64,000 nucleotides of DNA, taken from positions 186,001 to 250,000 of the forward strand of contig CAXXNZ010000031.1 in assembly GCA_963676075.2 (NCBI GenBank), given 5' to 3'. Numbering within the stretch: the first letter of the stretch is position 1; each line of letters starts with the position of its first letter. This document shows, piece after piece, positions 34,181-42,075 of the stretch. Source of the DNA: JAHJQZ01 sp963676075. Lineage in GTDB: Bacteria > Pseudomonadota > Alphaproteobacteria > Rhizobiales > Devosiaceae. The position numbers and the translations under genes are program-made. The notes under the pieces were generated by a model, which was not told where the DNA came from, ran no database searches, and worked only from the letters and a program-made list of their open reading frames with translations.

Positions 34181-35056
34181 ATGATCAAACTCGATCCACT
34201 GCTGACATTTGTCGAGGTCGTTCGCGCCGGAAGCTTCTCCTCCGCAGCCGAACGCCTCGGGATGCCGCGTTCAACAGTCAGTCTTCATGTCCGAAATCTG
34301 GAGGCGTCTCTGGGGACGCGCCTTCTCAAACGTTCAACCCGCTCTCTGTCCTTGACGGATGAGGGGCGCGAGCTGTTCGAACAGGCCGGAGATGAGCTGA
34401 CTGCTTTGACCACTGCTCTGGATTCTGTCCGCAACAGGACGGGGACACTGAGCGGATTGATCCGGCTGACGGCGCCCGTTGATTTCCCGACCGAGTTTCT
34501 GGCAACGGCGGTGACACAGTTTCGAAACCTTCATCCCGGCGTTCGCTTGGAGATCATGCTGACCAATACCTCACTGGATATGGTCGGGGACAATGTCGAC
34601 ATCGCCATGCGGATCGGCGAGCGCGGCGGTCTGGACCGGGTGGAACGACGCCTGCAGGATGTCGCCTGGCGGTTTTACGCAAGTGTCGAATGGGTCCGAA
34701 AGAATGGCACGCCTCAAACCGTCGGGGATATCCGGGACTTCATCTCACCAATGCCGGGGCTGAGATCCTTGCTGGAGCAGACCGTTCTCGGCGGCATCAG
34801 GTTGCCCGATGGTTTCATCGCCAGTGACAATCATCTGTTGACCCGCGATCTGGTTCTGAACGGCTCCGGTACGGCGCTGCTTCCCAAAGGTATGTTCGAC
34901 GAACAGATCAGGGAAAAACGGGTTGTCACGCTTCTCGATCATGCCATTCGCGCCACGACACGCCTGAATCTGACCTTCCCGAGCCGGGCCGACATGGTGC
35001 CCCGTGTCCGGGCATTTGCAGATCACCTCGTTCGCCTTTTTGGGGCGCAAGTTTAG
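34181..35056 (+). CDS. LysR-family transcriptional regulator
   Basis: Protein of 291 residues. The N-terminal winged helix-turn-helix is LDPLLTFVEVVRAGSFSSAAERLGMPRSTVSLHVRNLEASLGTRLLKRSTRSLSLTDEG; the effector domain spans about 90-290. The pattern is that of the CrgA/PA-type LysR subgroup (VDIAMRIGE, HLVRLFG). I chose the ATG at 34181 as it opens directly on the HTH. It is divergent from the cupin gene, with under 140 bases between the starts, and probably controls it. Confidence 0.9.
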   Translation: MIKLDPLLTFVEVVRAGSFSSAAERLGMPRSTVSLHVRNLEASLGTRLLKRSTRSLSLTDEGRELFEQAGDELTALTTALDSVRNRTGTLSGLIRLTAPVDFPTEFLATAVTQFRNLHPGVRLEIMLTNTSLDMVGDNVDIAMRIGERGGLDRVERRLQDVAWRFYASVEWVRKNGTPQTVGDIRDFISPMPGLRSLLEQTVLGGIRLPDGFIASDNHLLTRDLVLNGSGTALLPKGMFDEQIREKRVVTLLDHAIRATTRLNLTFPSRADMVPRVRAFADHLVRLFGAQV

Positions 35057-35377
35057 GCAATGTGGCGGTCCTCCGGTCGGTGTTGGAACCGGGAGCTTCC
35101 AGTGTCGGTAACGGGATAGTGGGCGTTCAGTCGCATGGCGGGTTCCTCGGACAAGCCGTTTCCGGAAGCAGATGTCCGTCATCAGGACAATAGCGGCATG
35201 ACCAAAACTTCATGAGCTCGGCGCTACTCGCCTATCAAACCGGCTGCAGCTCAGTTCGCGCAATCTGCGTGATTTTGTCCCGGATTGAGGGGCGATAGCA
35301 GAAAGAAATTGCATGCCCAGGAATCGCTATGCTTCATTGCCTGAAGAAAAATAAGTTCGGTATTTGAGGGCGTTAAC
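35057..35377. other. Intergenic stretch before the autotransporter gene
   Basis: About 320 bases. A GAGGG ribosome-binding site lies just before the autotransporter ATG. I find no convincing promoter boxes, repeat or RNA gene in the rest; base composition is more A/T-rich than the neighbouring genes. Confidence 0.4.
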
Positions 35378-37210
35378 ATGGGTAGGGTTCGAGTTTTCCG
35401 CACGAGGGTGTGGAAGGCTATTGCTTTGCATGACGGTAAGCTTGGTGGGGCATTTGCGTCGGGGAGGCTTCTCACCACGCCAGCAGACAGGCTTTCGCAA
35501 ATGGCGCCGACCAGGGGTTTGAAGTCAAAAATTGCACGCGCCGGCATGGCACTTGCGGGCAGTGTTATGGCCGTTCTCATACCACAACAGGCTCTGGCGT
35601 CCTTGTGTGATGCTGAGTCAGATAGCTCAATTGAGTGGGTTTCCAGAGTTCAGATCAACTCGAATGAAATAATCGTTCCGGCAGAAACCGACGTTCACGA
35701 CGCCACCGGCTCAAGCCTCGTAACTCTGTCGCCGGGTTCTTCCTATCCCGTCGAAGTCGATGTCGTATCGTCCGGCAGTAGTTTAGCACATCAATTCGTA
35801 AGTATATGGCTCGATTTGAATCAGGATGGTGATGTCGCTGATCCCGGCGAGCTGGTCTATTCTGGTAACAAGACGTTTAAGGGCCTATCGACTTTTGCCA
35901 GCACCATTTCTGTGCCCAGCACAGCCCATAACGGCGAGATGCTTGGTCGCGTGATCTTGAGGTTCGCCGATCCTCCTCATCTGTGCGGCGACAATTATTA
36001 CGGCTCTACAGTCAATTTCAAGGTCTCGATCAGTGATGGCGTCAATCCCAATGCCCCATCGAGTGGTGATGGACTGGATGTGGAAACGAAGGCTCTGGTC
36101 AATGATCAGGTCAAAACGGCCCAGCAGTTGACGGATGTTCAGATCACCAATTTCCGCAATCGCTTGACGCATCTGCACAGTGAAAGCGCCCGTCGCGGTT
36201 CACCCCTGGGCATTTCCATTAACACGCCGATTGCCGGATTGGGCAGCTCGGAGCTGCTCGGTTACGCTTCCATGCTGCAATCGGCTGCGGAGGCGAGGAC
36301 CGCGCAAAACAGTGCGGCTGGACAGGCCAACGCGCTTGCAGACCATGATGAACGGGATGGCGATGAGCCGCCCGAAGTTGTCGATTACAGCAGACCGTTC
36401 GCGATCTGGTCCGATGGAGCGCTCACGATTGGCTCCCGCTCGGATGGCGCGCTGGACCTCGATTACACCGCCGTGGGCATCAGCTTCGGGGGCGACTATC
36501 GGTTTACCGACAAGCTCATTGCCGGTCTTGGATTTGGTTTGGGCCGCCAAGTGTCTGATATCGGCTCCAATGGCACAAAGAACAAGACCTACGCCTACAC
36601 GGGTGCGGCCTATGCCAGCTATGAGATGATCGACGACTTCTTTATCGACGGTCTGCTTGGAGGTGCTGCGCTCAACTTCGATACGAAGCGTTATGTGTCT
36701 GCGGGTGACTTCGCCACAGGTGACCGGACCGGATCTCAGATCTTCGGTTCGCTAACGGCAACCTACGAGTTCAGCAACGATGCCACCCGCATTGCCCCTT
36801 ATGGCGGCATAGAGTTCGCGAGATCCTGGCTGAACGGATATGAGGAAACCGGATCTTCTGCCAATTATCGGTATTCCGATCAAACGCTGAACAGCCTCTC
36901 AGGCGTTTTCGGCATCCAGATCGAACGGGTCATCCAACAGGAATGGGGCGACATGACACCGGGCATTCGCTTTGAGTATGCGCATGATTTTGCGGATGCC
37001 TCGCAAGGTCGCGTCGGGGATGCAGGCGGCGCCAGCTATACCGACACGATTGAGACGGATCCCGACATGGTTGATGCGCTGTCGCTGGGTTTGTCGCTGA
37101 AGAACCGCTTTTATGGCGGCCTTGCCATCGATCTCGATTATGAGTTCACCTATGGCGGAGCCGGCAATCTGGACCACACATTTGGAGCACATGTGGCGCA
37201 GTCCTTCTAG
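35378..37210 (+). CDS. Autotransporter with short GEVED-type passenger
   Basis: Outer-membrane/surface protein of 610 residues. A long N-terminal extension (1-49) precedes a signal-peptide-like hydrophobic segment ending QQALA (about 50-74). The passenger (about 78-225) contains a GEVED-like module (VSIWLDLNQDGDVADPGELVYSG). A linker/alpha stretch (about 230-340) leads into a beta-barrel (about 350-610) with alternating strands and a C-terminal phenylalanine (HVAQSF), as needed for barrel assembly. The ATG at 35378 follows GAGGG; an internal ATG at 35501 would give a normal-length signal peptide but has no ribosome-binding site. Function unknown; adhesion or surface display is likely. Confidence 0.85.
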   Translation: MGRVRVFRTRVWKAIALHDGKLGGAFASGRLLTTPADRLSQMAPTRGLKSKIARAGMALAGSVMAVLIPQQALASLCDAESDSSIEWVSRVQINSNEIIVPAETDVHDATGSSLVTLSPGSSYPVEVDVVSSGSSLAHQFVSIWLDLNQDGDVADPGELVYSGNKTFKGLSTFASTISVPSTAHNGEMLGRVILRFADPPHLCGDNYYGSTVNFKVSISDGVNPNAPSSGDGLDVETKALVNDQVKTAQQLTDVQITNFRNRLTHLHSESARRGSPLGISINTPIAGLGSSELLGYASMLQSAAEARTAQNSAAGQANALADHDERDGDEPPEVVDYSRPFAIWSDGALTIGSRSDGALDLDYTAVGISFGGDYRFTDKLIAGLGFGLGRQVSDIGSNGTKNKTYAYTGAAYASYEMIDDFFIDGLLGGAALNFDTKRYVSAGDFATGDRTGSQIFGSLTATYEFSNDATRIAPYGGIEFARSWLNGYEETGSSANYRYSDQTLNSLSGVFGIQIERVIQQEWGDMTPGIRFEYAHDFADASQGRVGDAGGASYTDTIETDPDMVDALSLGLSLKNRFYGGLAIDLDYEFTYGGAGNLDHTFGAHVAQSF

Positions 37211-37244
37211 CCACTCGGACGCGACGAAGACCGGTTGAGAATAA

Positions 37245-37274
37245 GCAGGCCAGGGGCAGTTGTCTTTGGCCTGC
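37245..37274 (+). terminator. Terminator-like stem-loop after the autotransporter gene
   Basis: GCAGGCCA (37245-37252) and TGGCCTGC (37267-37274) form a perfect 8-bp stem with a 14-base loop, about 35 bases after the stop. TCCTATT follows, so the T-run is poor. Confidence 0.55.
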
Positions 37275-37439
37275 TCCTATTGACTGACGCATGCTCGTTG
37301 CCAGCATCCCTGCTTTCTGCTCCTTCAGCACGCCTGTGACCTGTTCTTCCGCGTGCCGTGAACGCTTCATCCGTCCGTCTCCTGATCGTGACGGACACTA
37401 GCAAAATCTGGAGGCAATCCGGGGGCTCAGGTCACTTTC

Positions 37440-37470
37440 AGGTGCCCGCGTTTCTTGCCGCCGGGCACCT
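37440..37470 (-). terminator. Terminator-like stem-loop after the AraC-like gene
   Basis: AGGTGCCCG (37440-37448) and CGGGCACCT (37462-37470) form a perfect 9-bp stem, about 50 bases beyond the stop of the minus-strand AraC-like gene. It may stop transcription from that side. Confidence 0.55.
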
Positions 37471-37521
37471 TGGTTTGAGCTTCGCACTGGCGCCTGCAGT
37501 TCCGGATCGCTTTGCGCCTTG

Positions 37522-38514
37522 TTACGTTCGGATGGCTTGGTGCTTGTTGCGATAGGCTCGCGCAGTTTCGCTGTACTGGCGGCGGAAGGCGTGACTGAAA
37601 TGTGCCGTGTCCTTGAAGCCCCAGCGGAACGCTATCTCGGTTATGCTCGCGTTCGGGTCTATGATCAGGTCGCTCCGGCAACGCTCCAGCCGACGCTCGA
37701 GAATGCGGCGCGAGACGGTCGTGTTGCGCTGTGCGTAGAGCTTGTGAAGCGTGCGCACCGAAATGCCGAGTGCTTCGGCAATTGAGAGCGGACCAAGCTC
37801 CGGGTTATCGAGATGTGCTGCGACATGGGCATCGGCGCGGGCCAGCAGGCAGGTATTCGCAGCGCTCGGCCTTTCCTCAGTCCCAGTCCCCTCAAGAGCG
37901 GCCGAGATCAGATGCAGCAGCATTTCGGCCGTCGCCGGCCCCCGGACCGCGTCGATATGATTGGCCTGGTCCGACAAAGCCCGAATATGCGAGCTGGCAA
38001 GCGCGCCAATACCATACCGCCAGTCAAGCACGGTGCCGAGCCGGTCATGCGCATTCGGAAAGGCGCGGAGGAGCCGGTCCTGCTCGAGAAAAACGGTGTG
38101 TTTGCGGATCGGTGACAGAAGGCGGAACCGGATCGGCGCAGAAGAGTCCCATAACAGCGCCATGCCGGGTTCGACCCGTGATGTTCGCGAGTCGATGACG
38201 ATCTCGTTGCATCCCTGTTCGATCAGCAAGAGGCCGAAGAAGTTCTTGCGATCCAGCGTGATCTCGTTGCCGCTACGTCCCCCGCGGCAGGGGTCGCAAC
38301 TGCATTTGACAAGACGAATGTCGCTGATCGCGGTTGCGGTGATGCCGGCGTTGAAATTGGCCGGCGTCTTGTCATCGAGCCGGCATGTGTAGTGCGAGGC
38401 GTTTATCGCCCGCTGCCACAGATCGAATCGCTCTGACGGCCGGGTCTGGTGAAGATCCCAGCTCTGCGACGCGAGCTTGCTGCTCCGGCGCACGACGTTG
38501 GTGTGTTCTTGCAC
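37522..38514 (-). CDS. AraC-family transcriptional regulator (AraC_binding_2-like sensor domain)
   Basis: Protein of about 330 residues. The N-terminal half resembles the AraC_binding_2 (FeaR-like) sensor domain: NFFGLLLIEQGCNEIVIDSRTSRVEPGMALLWDSSAPIRF. The C-terminal half is the double helix-turn-helix: LSIAEALGISVRTLHKLYAQRNTTVSRRILERRLERCRSDL, then ITEIAFRWGFKDTAHFSHAFRRQYSETARAYR. The start is uncertain: I use GTG at 38514; the frame is open to 38736 but would then overlap the divergent thiolase gene. A CSCDPCRGG stretch near residue 70 is an unusual cysteine cluster. It is divergent from the thiolase-ACP operon and is its probable regulator. Confidence 0.82.
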   Translation of the reverse strand: MQEHTNVVRRSSKLASQSWDLHQTRPSERFDLWQRAINASHYTCRLDDKTPANFNAGITATAISDIRLVKCSCDPCRGGRSGNEITLDRKNFFGLLLIEQGCNEIVIDSRTSRVEPGMALLWDSSAPIRFRLLSPIRKHTVFLEQDRLLRAFPNAHDRLGTVLDWRYGIGALASSHIRALSDQANHIDAVRGPATAEMLLHLISAALEGTGTEERPSAANTCLLARADAHVAAHLDNPELGPLSIAEALGISVRTLHKLYAQRNTTVSRRILERRLERCRSDLIIDPNASITEIAFRWGFKDTAHFSHAFRRQYSETARAYRNKHQAIRT

Positions 38515-38650
38515 TGTCCGACAAACCTTTGTTCGCCCCAAGACAAGATGTCCTGGTCCTCCAATTTTATGGTCCAGCCTAAGCCGAGGCTGGAAGGCGG
38601 GCAATGCGACTTTCCGAAACGCCTCCGGATCGGCTCGAAAGGAGACACAA

Positions 38651-39931
38651 GTGTCAAAGCGATTGAGAGAACCCGTCCACATTCTCGGGGTGGGCTGCAC
38701 GCGTTTCGGTAATCTGATGGAAACCCCGGAAATCAAGGGGTTGACGCTGCAGGAACTGGCCGCAAAGGCCGCGAGGGAGGCGCTTGACGATGCCGGCCTG
38801 ACCGCCGCGGACGTCGATGCCGTCTATATCGGCAATGTCACCATGCAGATGAGCCAGCTGCCGGCGACCTACAGCCAGCTCGCCAACTGGCTGGGCACCA
38901 CGCTGAAGGCCGGCGTCCACATCGATGCGGCCTGTTCGACCACCAACGTCGCGGCCTCGCTGGCCTCGATGAGCGTCGCCTCTGGTGCCTTCGACCGCGT
39001 TCTGGTCGTTGGTCTGGAATGCACCAGCAGCAGTCCCAAAAACGGCAGCCCCTACGAGCGCGACATCATCCCGTCCGAGACCATGTGGCTGTGGACCGAC
39101 CAATGCGTCAACCAGGCCTATTCGGTGCCGCAGGGCTACGACATCTTCCCGGTCGGCAACGCCTTTTTTGCCGAGGGCTATTGCCGCAAGTACGGCATAT
39201 CCATCGAGGACTATGACCGCGGCATGCTCGAACTGTGCCGAACCCGCCGTCTGCACGGCTCGATGAATGCCAAGGCAATCCGTCAGCAGACGCTCGACGA
39301 CGAAGCCAAGGCTCTCGGTTTCAACGACATGTGGGAGTTCTGGACGTCCCGCTACAACCCGCATGTTGCCTGGCCGAGCCGTCTTTACAGTGTTGTCACG
39401 CCGGCGGACGGCGCGTCGGCCATGGTTATTGGCCGCGGTTCGGAAGCCAATCGCGACGCGTCCAAACCGATCCAGGTCAAGGGTTTCGGCATTTCCGCCA
39501 TGGATCTGCCCTGGGTCGGCGAAGATCCCACCGATCTGCCGATCGACAACGTGGCCTTCGCCAACGCCTACGAAATGTCGGGCGTCCATCCGGAGGAAGT
39601 CGAGTATCTGCATACCCACGATTGCACGCACATCATGAGCCTGTGTTCGGCGGAAGCCTCCGGTTACATCCCGCAGGGCAAGGCGCTCGAATATGCCCGT
39701 GAAGGCCGGCTCCGTTTCGACGGCGACCGTCCGATGTCGACGCATGGCGGGCGTCACGCCTTCGGCCACGCCTGGGCGGCAAGTGCCGGCTCCGACACCT
39801 ATGAAGCCGTCAAGCAGATGCGCGGAGAAGCCGGTGACCGGCAGATCGCCAAACCGCCGCACACCGCGGTGGTTCACACCCACGGCTATGCGCTGATCAG
39901 CACGGCGCTCGTTCTGCAGGGAGACAACTGA
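38651..39931 (+). CDS. Thiolase-superfamily protein (SCP-x-like)
   Basis: Cytoplasmic enzyme of 426 residues that should cleave or form a C-C bond between acyl thioesters. The N-terminal thiolase fold is clear (VHILGVGCTRFG, LAAKAAREALDDAGLTAADVDAVYIGN). The nucleophilic cysteine is C95 in HIDAACSTTNVAASLASM. The HDC motif is in VEYLHTHDCTHIMSLCSAEASG. The second catalytic region reads FGHAWAASAGS where thiolases have GHPxGATG: the histidine is kept but the proline is lost. The GTG start at 38651 follows GGAG. It is the first gene of the operon with an OB-fold partner, ACP, phosphotransacylase, AcpS and acetate kinase. Substrate unknown. Confidence 0.88.
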   Translation: MSKRLREPVHILGVGCTRFGNLMETPEIKGLTLQELAAKAAREALDDAGLTAADVDAVYIGNVTMQMSQLPATYSQLANWLGTTLKAGVHIDAACSTTNVAASLASMSVASGAFDRVLVVGLECTSSSPKNGSPYERDIIPSETMWLWTDQCVNQAYSVPQGYDIFPVGNAFFAEGYCRKYGISIEDYDRGMLELCRTRRLHGSMNAKAIRQQTLDDEAKALGFNDMWEFWTSRYNPHVAWPSRLYSVVTPADGASAMVIGRGSEANRDASKPIQVKGFGISAMDLPWVGEDPTDLPIDNVAFANAYEMSGVHPEEVEYLHTHDCTHIMSLCSAEASGYIPQGKALEYAREGRLRFDGDRPMSTHGGRHAFGHAWAASAGSDTYEAVKQMRGEAGDRQIAKPPHTAVVHTHGYALISTALVLQGDN

Positions 39932-39932
39932 A

Positions 39933-40334
39933 ATGCCTGATTCAATGATCAAGACCTATTACGACAACCTCAGGCAGGGAAAACTGGTCGGCCTCAAGAG
40001 CGAAAAGAACGGTGCGATCACCTTCCCGCCGGCAGCTGCCGGTCCCGGTGCCGACGGTTCTCCGCTGACCCCGATCGAGCTTTCGGGCCGTGGCGAGGCA
40101 CTGTTCATCTCGCACTCCATGGCGCCTCCGCCGAACCCGCGTTTCAACGACCTGGCGCCCTATGCCTATGGCCATGTGAAGCTCGAGGAAGGCGTCTTCG
40201 TCGAAGGCATCATCACCGGTGTCGATATCGATCCGGCCAACCTTCAGAAAATCTATGAAGGCGGCCCGGTCCCTGTCGTGGCCGACATTCTCGAAGTCGA
40301 AGGCCTGCCGGTTCTCGCCTTCAAGCTCGCTTGA
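39933..40334 (+). CDS. DUF35-type OB-fold thiolase partner lacking zinc-ribbon cysteines
   Basis: Protein of 133 residues, 1 base after the thiolase stop. The OB-fold part is visible (ELSGRGEALFISHSMAPPPNPRF, PYAYGHVKLEEGVFVEGIITGVD, IYEGGPVPVVADILEVEGLPVLAFKLA). Such DUF35 proteins pair with SCP-x-like thiolases and channel the acyl-CoA substrate. The usual N-terminal rubredoxin-like zinc ribbon (CxxC...CxxC) is replaced by KLVGLKSEKNGAITFPP; the whole protein contains no cysteine. It is therefore a metal-free variant, perhaps adapted to ACP-bound substrates. Confidence 0.85.
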   Translation: MPDSMIKTYYDNLRQGKLVGLKSEKNGAITFPPAAAGPGADGSPLTPIELSGRGEALFISHSMAPPPNPRFNDLAPYAYGHVKLEEGVFVEGIITGVDIDPANLQKIYEGGPVPVVADILEVEGLPVLAFKLA

Positions 40335-40344
40335 GGAGACCAGA

Positions 40345-40578
40345 ATGACTGACATGGCACAAGACGTCACCGGGATCATCGCCAAGGTGGCAAAGCGCGA
40401 ACCGTCGGATATCTCGCCGGACACACGCATTGCCGAAGATCTCGGGATCAAGTCGGTGGGGCGCGTGGAGATCGCCGCTCATATCGAGGATCAGCTCGGC
40501 ATCAACCTCGGCAATTTCGAGATCCGTAAGCCGAAGACCGTGGGCGAGGTGATCGCCCTGGTCGAAAGCAAAGGCTGA
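40345..40578 (+). CDS. Acyl carrier protein
   Basis: Small acidic four-helix carrier of 77 residues. The phosphopantetheine attachment serine is S37 in EDLGIKSVGRVEIAAHIED; the residue before it is lysine where fatty-acid ACPs have aspartate (DSL), so this is not the housekeeping AcpP. GAGGAG precedes the ATG at 40345, 10 bases after the OB-fold gene. It probably carries the acyl chain handled by the thiolase; the AcpS-type transferase 1.1 kb downstream could load it. Confidence 0.92.
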   Translation: MTDMAQDVTGIIAKVAKREPSDISPDTRIAEDLGIKSVGRVEIAAHIEDQLGINLGNFEIRKPKTVGEVIALVESKG

Positions 40579-40677
40579 CGGACGGGGGAGGGGCGCACCT
40601 CCTGCTGGTGCGCCCCCAGTCCCCAAGTTGCGCGGTCGCCAGCCGGTTCACCGGCGGCGGACGCATGGAGAGAATTC

Positions 40678-41646
40678 ATGGACACACTTCAAACGCTCAA
40701 GGCGCGCGCCCGCGCCAACAAACGCACGATCGTTTTTCCCGAAGGCAATGAACCGGTCATTCGCGACGCCGCCATGGCGCTGGCGCGGGACGGTCTGGCG
40801 CGCCCGGTCCTGATCGGCGAGGCACCGGACGGTGAACTGGCGGCGCTTGGCATAAAGACCGTCGACCCCCAGACGTCCGAAAGCCTCGAAACCTATATCG
40901 ATGCCTTCGCGGCGCAGCGCGGCATGCCCGCCGGTGCGGCCAAAAGGATCATTGCGCCGCCGCTCGGATTTGCCGCCGCCATGGTCGCTGCCGGCGATGC
41001 CGACGGCATGGTCGCAGGCCTGTCGCACCCGACCGAAGAGGTGCTGATGATCGCCGAAATGGTGATCGGTCTCACCGAAGGTGTCACGGCGCCATCAAGT
41101 TTCTTTTTGATGGAAATCCCCGGTTATGCCGGCGGGGAAGGTGGCGCATTGGTTTTTGCCGATCCGGCCGTCAATCCGGACCCCGATGTCGAGGCGCTGG
41201 CTGCGCTGGCCGTGGTCACGGCGAAAAGCGCCAGCGACCTGTTCGGTTGGGAGCCGCGCGTCGCGCTTTTGTCCTTCTCGACCAAGGGCAGTGCCGATCA
41301 TTCCCATGTCGCCAAGGTCGTCGACGCGACCGCCCGCGCCCAGGCGATTGCACCGAACATTGCCATAGACGGCGAACTGCAGGTGGATGCGGCGCTGGTC
41401 GATGCCGTGGCCCGGCGCAAGATGGACGACCCGGGCAAGGTCGCCGGCCGCGCCAACATCCTCATTTTCCCCGATCTCGACGCCGCCAATATCGGCTCCA
41501 AGCTCGTCCAGCGCCTGTGCGGGGCGGCAAGTCACGGTCCGGTGCTGCAGGGCTTCGCCAAACCGGTCAGCGATTTGTCGCGCGGGGCCACCGTCGAGGA
41601 TGTCGTCGGCGCGTCGCTGATGGTCGCGGCGCGCGACGGCGCCTGA
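40678..41646 (+). CDS. Phosphate acyltransferase (phosphotransacetylase family)
   Basis: Exchanges CoA (or perhaps carrier protein) for phosphate on an acyl thioester to give an acyl phosphate; 322 residues, the length of catalytic-domain-only Pta and Ptb enzymes. Motifs: RTIVFPEGNEPVIRDAAMALARDG, VAGLSHPTEEVLMIAEMVIG, PRVALLSFSTKGSADHSHVAKV, IDGELQVDAALVDAVARRKM, NILIFPDLDAANIGSKLVQRLCGA. Acetyl or another short chain is likely. It sits between the ACP and AcpS genes, with 99 bases of untranslated sequence in front. Confidence 0.9.
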   Translation: MDTLQTLKARARANKRTIVFPEGNEPVIRDAAMALARDGLARPVLIGEAPDGELAALGIKTVDPQTSESLETYIDAFAAQRGMPAGAAKRIIAPPLGFAAAMVAAGDADGMVAGLSHPTEEVLMIAEMVIGLTEGVTAPSSFFLMEIPGYAGGEGGALVFADPAVNPDPDVEALAALAVVTAKSASDLFGWEPRVALLSFSTKGSADHSHVAKVVDATARAQAIAPNIAIDGELQVDAALVDAVARRKMDDPGKVAGRANILIFPDLDAANIGSKLVQRLCGAASHGPVLQGFAKPVSDLSRGATVEDVVGASLMVAARDGA

Positions 41647-41650
41647 GGCA

Positions 41651-42049
41651 ATGGGCACGGATCGGACGGGCAAGATGATCGGCGTCGATGTCATTGAACT
41701 CAGCCGAATGCGCGAGATCCTCGATCGTAGCGGGACAGCATTCATGCGCCGGGTCTTCACGCCGTCCGAGCGTGCCCGCGCGCTGGCTGGTGATCCCGTC
41801 CGCTTTCTCGCCTCGGCTTTCGCGGCCAAGGAAGCCGTGTTCAAGGCCCTCGAACTCGATGACTGGCCGGACGGCTTTGATTTTCCGCAGATCGAGATCG
41901 GCCGCGATCCGGCCGGGCGCCCGACCGCGCGCCTGCTCGGAACCGAGGTTGAACAGGGTGGCACCATCCATCTGTCGATCTCCTACGAAACCGACCTCGC
42001 CGTCGCCATTGCATTCATTTCACCCGGGACTGCCGCAAACGGCAACTGA
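41651..42049 (+). CDS. 4'-Phosphopantetheinyl transferase, AcpS type
   Basis: Transfers phosphopantetheine from CoA to an ACP serine; 132 residues, normal for AcpS. The two metal/CoA motifs are present: MIGVDVIELSRMREILDRSG near the N-terminus and FLASAFAAKEAVFKALELDD. It begins 4 bases after the phosphotransacylase stop. A second start at 41675 is possible. Since bacteria have a housekeeping acpS next to lepB/rnc, this copy inside an operon with its own ACP is probably a dedicated enzyme. Confidence 0.9.
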   Translation: MGTDRTGKMIGVDVIELSRMREILDRSGTAFMRRVFTPSERARALAGDPVRFLASAFAAKEAVFKALELDDWPDGFDFPQIEIGRDPAGRPTARLLGTEVEQGGTIHLSISYETDLAVAIAFISPGTAANGN

Positions 42050-42075
42050 CGGCTTGGCCCGACAAGGATGATGAC

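Larger units (their letters stand above)
37211..37521. other. Convergent intergenic stretch with two stem-loops
   Basis: About 310 bases between the convergent autotransporter and AraC-like genes. It contains one stem-loop near each gene end (37245-37274 and 37440-37470). No gene is recognisable in between. Confidence 0.6.

Noticed and set aside
38654..39952. Open frame of about 432 codons on the minus strand opposite the thiolase gene
   Set aside because: Antisense shadow of a gene with clear thiolase motifs.
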